From positions 10,262,001 to 10,326,000 of the forward strand of contig JARFIW010001469.1 of NCBI GenBank assembly GCA_036346225.1: a stretch of DNA of 64,000 nucleotides, given 5' to 3'. This document shows, piece after piece, positions 59,570-64,000 of the stretch. Position 1 is the first letter of the stretch. Each line of letters opens with the position of its first letter. This stretch comes from Platerodrilus igneus (Eukaryota; Arthropoda; Insecta; Coleoptera; Lycidae). The translations under genes and the position numbers were made by a program. The notes below the pieces were generated by a model. It saw only the letters and a list, made by a program, of their open reading frames with translations. It did no database searches and was not told the origin of the DNA.

Positions 59570-59827
59570 TGTAGCAAAGTTGTATTATTTAATACAGACA
59601 CATTATGGGAAGTACAGCATCACCTAGCTCACAATTTGTGTCTTCGTGTCGTTTCACCTGACATCGCAAGTTTTAGCAACAATCGGCACTGAAGAGATCC
59701 GGCTCAACTGCCTTTTTCCATTGCCAAAAATTATAATTTATAAGAGAAGTAAGATTAATGAGTCTTAAATTAATACAAAGTAAAAAAGAATGAATGGCAA
59801 GTGACTCAAATTCAGCCACGAGGGTAT

Positions 59828-59870
59828 CCTGTCGGCACGTCTCGCCCTAATTGGGGCTCATCAGGACAGG
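59828..59870 (-). ncRNA. Hammerhead ribozyme motif, decayed core
   Basis: Minus strand: stem I CCTGTC pairs exactly with GACAGG; core CTGATGA; stem II GCCC/GGGC; then GAGA where GAAA is expected, and GTGCC instead of GCGTC at the cleavage site. Related to 59527-59569 but likely inactive. Confidence 0.7.
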
Positions 59871-60016
59871 AGTATTAAAGTTGTAATATTTAATACAGAC
59901 ACCATATGGGAAGTACAGCATCGCCTAGGTGAAACGACACGAAGACACACATTATGAGCTAGGTGATGCTGTACTTCCCATAATGTGTCTATATTAAATG
60001 TTGCAACTTTGCTACT

Positions 60017-60059
60017 CCTGTCCTGATGAGACCCAATTGGGGCGAAACGCGTCGACTGG
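60017..60059 (+). ncRNA. Hammerhead ribozyme motif with complete core
   Basis: Plus strand: stem I CCTGTC pairs with GACTGG except for one T-T position; core CTGATGA; stem II GACCC/GGGGC around AATT with one weak pair; GAAA; ACGCGTC with the GTC cleavage site at 60051-60053. This short stem III is like those in Penelope-like hammerheads. It lies in the inverted arm facing the motif at 59828-59870. Confidence 0.78.
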
Positions 60060-60134
60060 ATGCCGTCGTGGATGAATTTGAGTCACTGCCATTAATTCTT
60101 TTTTACATTGTATTAATTTAAAACTCATTAAATT

Positions 60135-60137
<3 letters not shown>

Positions 60138-60166
<29 letters not shown>
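60138..60166. repeat. (AT)n microsatellite
   Basis: A short (TA)n directly after the inverted Penelope-like arm. Confidence 0.9.
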
Positions 60167-60169
<3 letters not shown>

Positions 60170-60170
<1 letters not shown>

Positions 60171-63100
60171 AATCGCCATGTAAAAATTATTTATATTTAA
60201 AAATTGCCAATTTCGTGATTATTCAAAGTTTTGATAAATTATTATAATCTGTAATTTTGATAAAATATGAAATCGCACATTATGATGTATTAAAATAATC
60301 TCTCAAAGCAATCCATAGTAAGGAGTAAAGAACTGTCAAGCCATAACCTTTGGGTCTAATCTCCTTCATAAAGGTATTCGTCCAACATTCTGTAAAGTTT
60401 ACAAGGTGTCCAAAATACACGTTTTTGAACTGTTTATAATTTTTTTTATTTCAAACAAGGATTATTCACACAACCATCGCTTCTTTGGACAACACATTTT
60501 AAAACACCCTGTACGGTACGTTTTTTTAGGGAAAGTACACGTGTGTCAGATTAGCTTTGCAAGTTACCGAAGGAGATTACCATGAAATACATAAACTACA
60601 AACGTTTAGTTGCTAACGTTTACATAATGTACACGTAAACAAAAAGTAATAAGCAATTTTAATTGCTGTTTCTACTTCACTGTTATAAAATCGCTCTAAA
60701 TATTATCACAAAACAATTATAGAACGTACTTTAATTAACCTTGGAAAAGCGATATAATTATTTTTTAGGTGTTTTCATTTAAAATTTCCAAGATATCTCA
60801 GTGCGTAATTATAATAAAACTAAAGAAAGATATAAATACGAGTTAAAACTTATAACAACGCGACTTACCTTAAGAATTAGTAGAAAATTGGTGTTAATTG
60901 AAATTTGGTGCGCGTTTATAGAAGGCACTTTAGTGTACTGATATATAAAAAAACAAAATTCTGAATACCTAAACTTTCAATTATTTAAAGAATTTAATTT
61001 AAGAAACGTCACCGCCCACTATTCTTGGCATATGTCAAAATCACACCCTAAACACGTATAAGGAATTAATAACAGGAAATAAATTGGTGTTGCAACGGAA
61101 TTCGTATCGAAACGTTAGTAAACCATTATCAAAACTACGTCTTATATGTAAACACCGATAAAATGTGTTGCACTTGATTAGTATTCAACGTTCAATGAAA
61201 TTGTTTTGAACTGTATGTCATGCAGTTCATGACGTCATAATAGTGCACGCTATAGTCCTACCATCGCAATAAACTCGTTGTAGTTCAAGCACATAATGCG
61301 CATGATCGATGTATTCTTGGTGTCGTATATATTGTCTTAACTTTAATTAATTTCAGAAATAAAGCTGCATCGAAATGTAATATAAAAAGATTCAAATCCG
61401 ATTCAAATTCGCGAAATAGAAAAGGGTTTATTTAAAAGCATTTTGAAACTAAACTGCAATTATCGTTATGAATATAAAACTGTTTTCGCGTTATTGTAGT
61501 TTTATTATATTCCAAAGTTTGCTCAATGTCTGATATAGTAATTACAAACCACATATACCACATTGAATGTGGTTTGTGATAGTAACCACGAAAAAGACAT
61601 GTCATAGGTTTCTGTCCTAATTCACAATATACTTTAAGATTTTTTAAAAGCTTACCAAAGCATATGTGACAATACATAAACACTCAGACAAATGTAATTT
61701 ATATTGTCCCGACCATGATAACCACGCTTGCCATTAGAATTGGGAAACGTATCTCCGAATCTACAAGAAATTTAGTCCTTGTCGATATTTATTCAAGCAA
61801 CAGTATCTACTATCACTCTTGTGATTGGCATCCAAAGAGTTTAGTAATACGTTACGTACAAGCCTACGCTAAAATCACACTCCACACAACCGGTGATTGT
61901 TATCCCGTTTAAACACATTTATTCTCTCATCCCACCGCCTGGGATTGTTATTTCGATTCGAACACTTGTAACAATTTTTTCTGACGACTGCAAATCTTTT
62001 AAAATCATTCATTAAATACGCTGTATTGTATATTTAAATAAATAGTTAAATCTTGCTATATAAATAAATATTTAGATCGGAGCTGTGTAGCCCAATTACA
62101 AGACAGCAATTATTTAATAATTCTGGCTTAGTTACTAGTAGCAAACGTTGGTCGTTTGATAGAATCTTCCATATCAGGCTGCTTTCAAGTTGCTTGTGCG
62201 CATATAACAGACGTGTCTGGCACGACCGCTTGAAGGGAAAACGTCATGGAGTTGAACTGGGTTCTTGCCAGCAACCTGCGTCTAGATAGGCATTGCCGCG
62301 TGACCAAGTGCAAGATGCACTTAAAGTGAAGTGTATTTTAATAATGGTAAGCACACAAAGTTACTGTTAGATAAAACTAAACAATTTTGTTATAGCGCTC
62401 TTAAGTTCTATTAATTATTTTAGTAAGAATCCGCTCTAAAGTTTTTAGATTTTTTTTGTAAGATAACACTCAAAAGCTCTACGATTTTTTAAGAATGCTT
62501 TCAAACGTTAAATGATATTTTTAGTAAAATAGCGTTTAAACGCTCTATGGATTTTTAATATCGAATTATTTAATTTGTTAATTTTGATTTCACTAAAGTT
62601 ATAAAATTCGGTCTTTGTAATTATCAAGCCTATTATCCGTTACGTAATTATGATAATGTTTATTCTGGACATTCAGCAAAAATAAGATTCCGAGCTACAT
62701 GTTCAAATACCGTGTGTATTTTTCTGAATCACCGTTAAAATTGTGTTGAAGATGATATATTTTGGATAGCCTGTTAAATTATCTGGTTTTGTTTCAACTT
62801 GCGAAGATAAGAAGCTCTTGAAGTTCATTTAAATGGTTCCAGTAAAATTCCGTTTTACTACGTAATAAAGTGTGGACAGTAGGTTGACGTCATTTGTTTG
62901 TCAAAGGATCATATGCCAGCACATTTGGTTTCTTCAATGTAATTATCTTATGCACCATAGGACAACGCTTTGCAAGGTAAGTTTTTTTATTACTTTGGCA
63001 TGACGATAGCTGTTCCCCTATGTTAACCTTGAGGCTGAATTTCGTAAACAACATTGTAACAACCTAAGATTCCTGTTTTGCTCAGTAAATATAAAAAACT

Positions 63101-63272
63101 TTTGGGGGCTTAGAATTTATCACATTTTGAACTAGAGGTTATGTATGATAATATTACAAAGGAATGTGAATACCTTAATTTAATCTCAACAAAATATTTC
63201 ATTTAAATTCAGTCGTATCTTTAGTGGTTATGAACACTTAATATTATTAGATTTTGAAAATTTTAATACACA
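60170..63272. other. Unannotated AT-rich stretch
   Basis: No gene or element recognised. CAAGGTGTCCAAAATACACG at about 60400 and AACACCCTGTACGG near 60505 hint at a small element with inverted ends, but the match is too poor to call. Open frames are below 85 codons. Confidence 0.5.
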
Positions 63273-63277
63273 CTTGT

Positions 63278-63684
63278 TGTTCGGTCTCTTTGTCGCACGT
63301 TTGCGTGGTTAATTTTAAGTTATTTTAAATTTGTAGTTGTAAATCAAATAGTAAAGCTGTCATCCCTTGTCCCATTATATCCTGTCGTAAAACCTCCTTT
63401 GTGTATGTGTAAATTAAGTTGAAAAAGGGGTAGTGACAGAAACACTCTTTCATCGATATCGGAGCGAAACGGTTGTTCGTTCGGTAAGTGAGTTAGTCAT
63501 TAGTGCCGCCAAATGTGACTTTATCGATAAACCCCTAAAAAACTCAGTGAAAGTGCAAATGTAACACGTACTATAATTCGCATACAGTCCACTTAGATGA
63601 AGAATAGGAACTACACTTTCGAACAATAAAACAACGCGGAGGTAAGTCGATATACAGATTTATAAGACCCCCGCGCATTAAACA
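63278..63684 (+). repeat. Solo LTR of the BEL/Pao family with TSD
   Basis: TGTTCGGTCTCTTTGTCGCA to GCGCATTAAACA, colinear with the LTRs at 37349 and 42761, including the 22 bp that the 3' LTR lost. Flanked by CTTGT at 63273-63277 and again at 63685-63689, a 5-bp duplication as in the complete element. No internal sequence adjoins it, so it is a solo LTR left by LTR-LTR recombination. Confidence 0.93.
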
Positions 63685-63689
63685 CTTGT

Positions 63690-64000
63690 AAACAAAATAA
63701 CAGATCTGATATTTTGGGTAGTTGATTTGAAAAGCCTTGTAAAAATGTTTGATATATTTTTGATATTTTTTAATTCTTAGCAGAGACAGTAACAATTGTC
63801 TTATTCTAAATTTGTGTTGAAGAAATTAAAACTACCTTTGAGATGTATATCTTGTACATAAAATTTTATTACTTTGAATAAAATTTTTAATTAAAGAACA
63901 ATCATTTAAATTATTTGAGTAATTGTTTTATTTTGAACAAAGAGTTTCAGAATAGGGTAATTAGTTCAAGAAGTAAAAAAAGGCATTACTACCCTTTACA
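63690..64000. other. Unannotated AT-rich stretch
   Basis: Nothing recognised. Confidence 0.6.

Larger units (their letters stand above)
59474..60130. mobile_element. Penelope-like terminal modules: two direct and one inverted copy
   Basis: ACAAAGTAAAAAAGAATRRA starts at 59474 and 59774, a 300-bp direct repeat. The second copy (about 59757-59935) is matched by an inverted copy at about 59955-60130 around the centre near 59945. Each copy carries GTGACTCAAATTCAGCCA (or its complement), a hammerhead motif, and GGGAAGTACAGCATC. The spacer TGTGTCTTCGTGTCGTTTCA (59638) appears inverted in the central part. Direct and inverted terminal copies with hammerheads are typical of Penelope-like elements. 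No reverse transcriptase or GIY-YIG sequence is visible, so only terminal parts remain. Confidence 0.7.

Noticed and set aside
60400..60520. Small transposon with inverted ends (CAAGGTGTCCAAAA / CACCCTGTACGG)
   Set aside because: The ends do not match each other well enough and no target duplication is visible.

Overview
This is intergenic, repeat-dense, AT-rich eukaryotic DNA. The mix of families points to an insect or another arthropod, and I cannot place it to order. The families are BEL/Pao and Ty3/gypsy-like LTR retrotransposons, an R1-type LINE, an APE-type LINE, a DD41D mariner, a piggyBac remnant, a tRNA-derived SINE and Penelope-like hammerhead ribozymes. I found no convincing host protein-coding gene and no intact transposon gene: every recognisable coding stretch is broken by stops or frameshifts.

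Layout. 1-1840: satellite with a ~290-bp unit that is itself a dimer of two diverged ~145-bp halves. 4395-6840: a second satellite of ~127-bp units with a higher-order duplication. 7058-8340: decayed Ty3/gypsy-like gag-protease, joined to the 3' part of an LTR. 8350-18350 and 46850-58770: many copies of an LTR family sitting in (AT)n microsatellites, with ends close to TGCTGTGAT...ATCACAGCA and one to six tandem copies of a tRNA-Lys-like primer-binding motif at the 3' end. 18970-20065: R1-clade LINE 3' fragment. 23110-24379: mariner with TIRs and TA duplication. 24452-24990: piggyBac-like 3' end. 25437-28843: 5'-truncated BEL/Pao pol. 31337-34790: APE-type LINE on the minus strand with a duplicated 3' end. 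36775-37343 and 45768-46036: tRNA-derived SINEs. 37349-43130: a BEL/Pao element bounded by two LTRs and a 5-bp target duplication (GTATA), with the 3' half of integrase missing; a related solo LTR with its own duplication (CTTGT) lies at 63278-63684. 58811-60130: hairpin and Penelope-like modules with three good hammerhead ribozymes and one weaker one.

The most unusual content is (a) the LTR family whose LTR ends carry tandem primer-binding-site modules and face each other tail to tail across (AT)n tracts, and (b) the cluster of hammerhead ribozymes. All calls come from reading the sequence by eye and from knowledge of the families; no alignments or searches were run.
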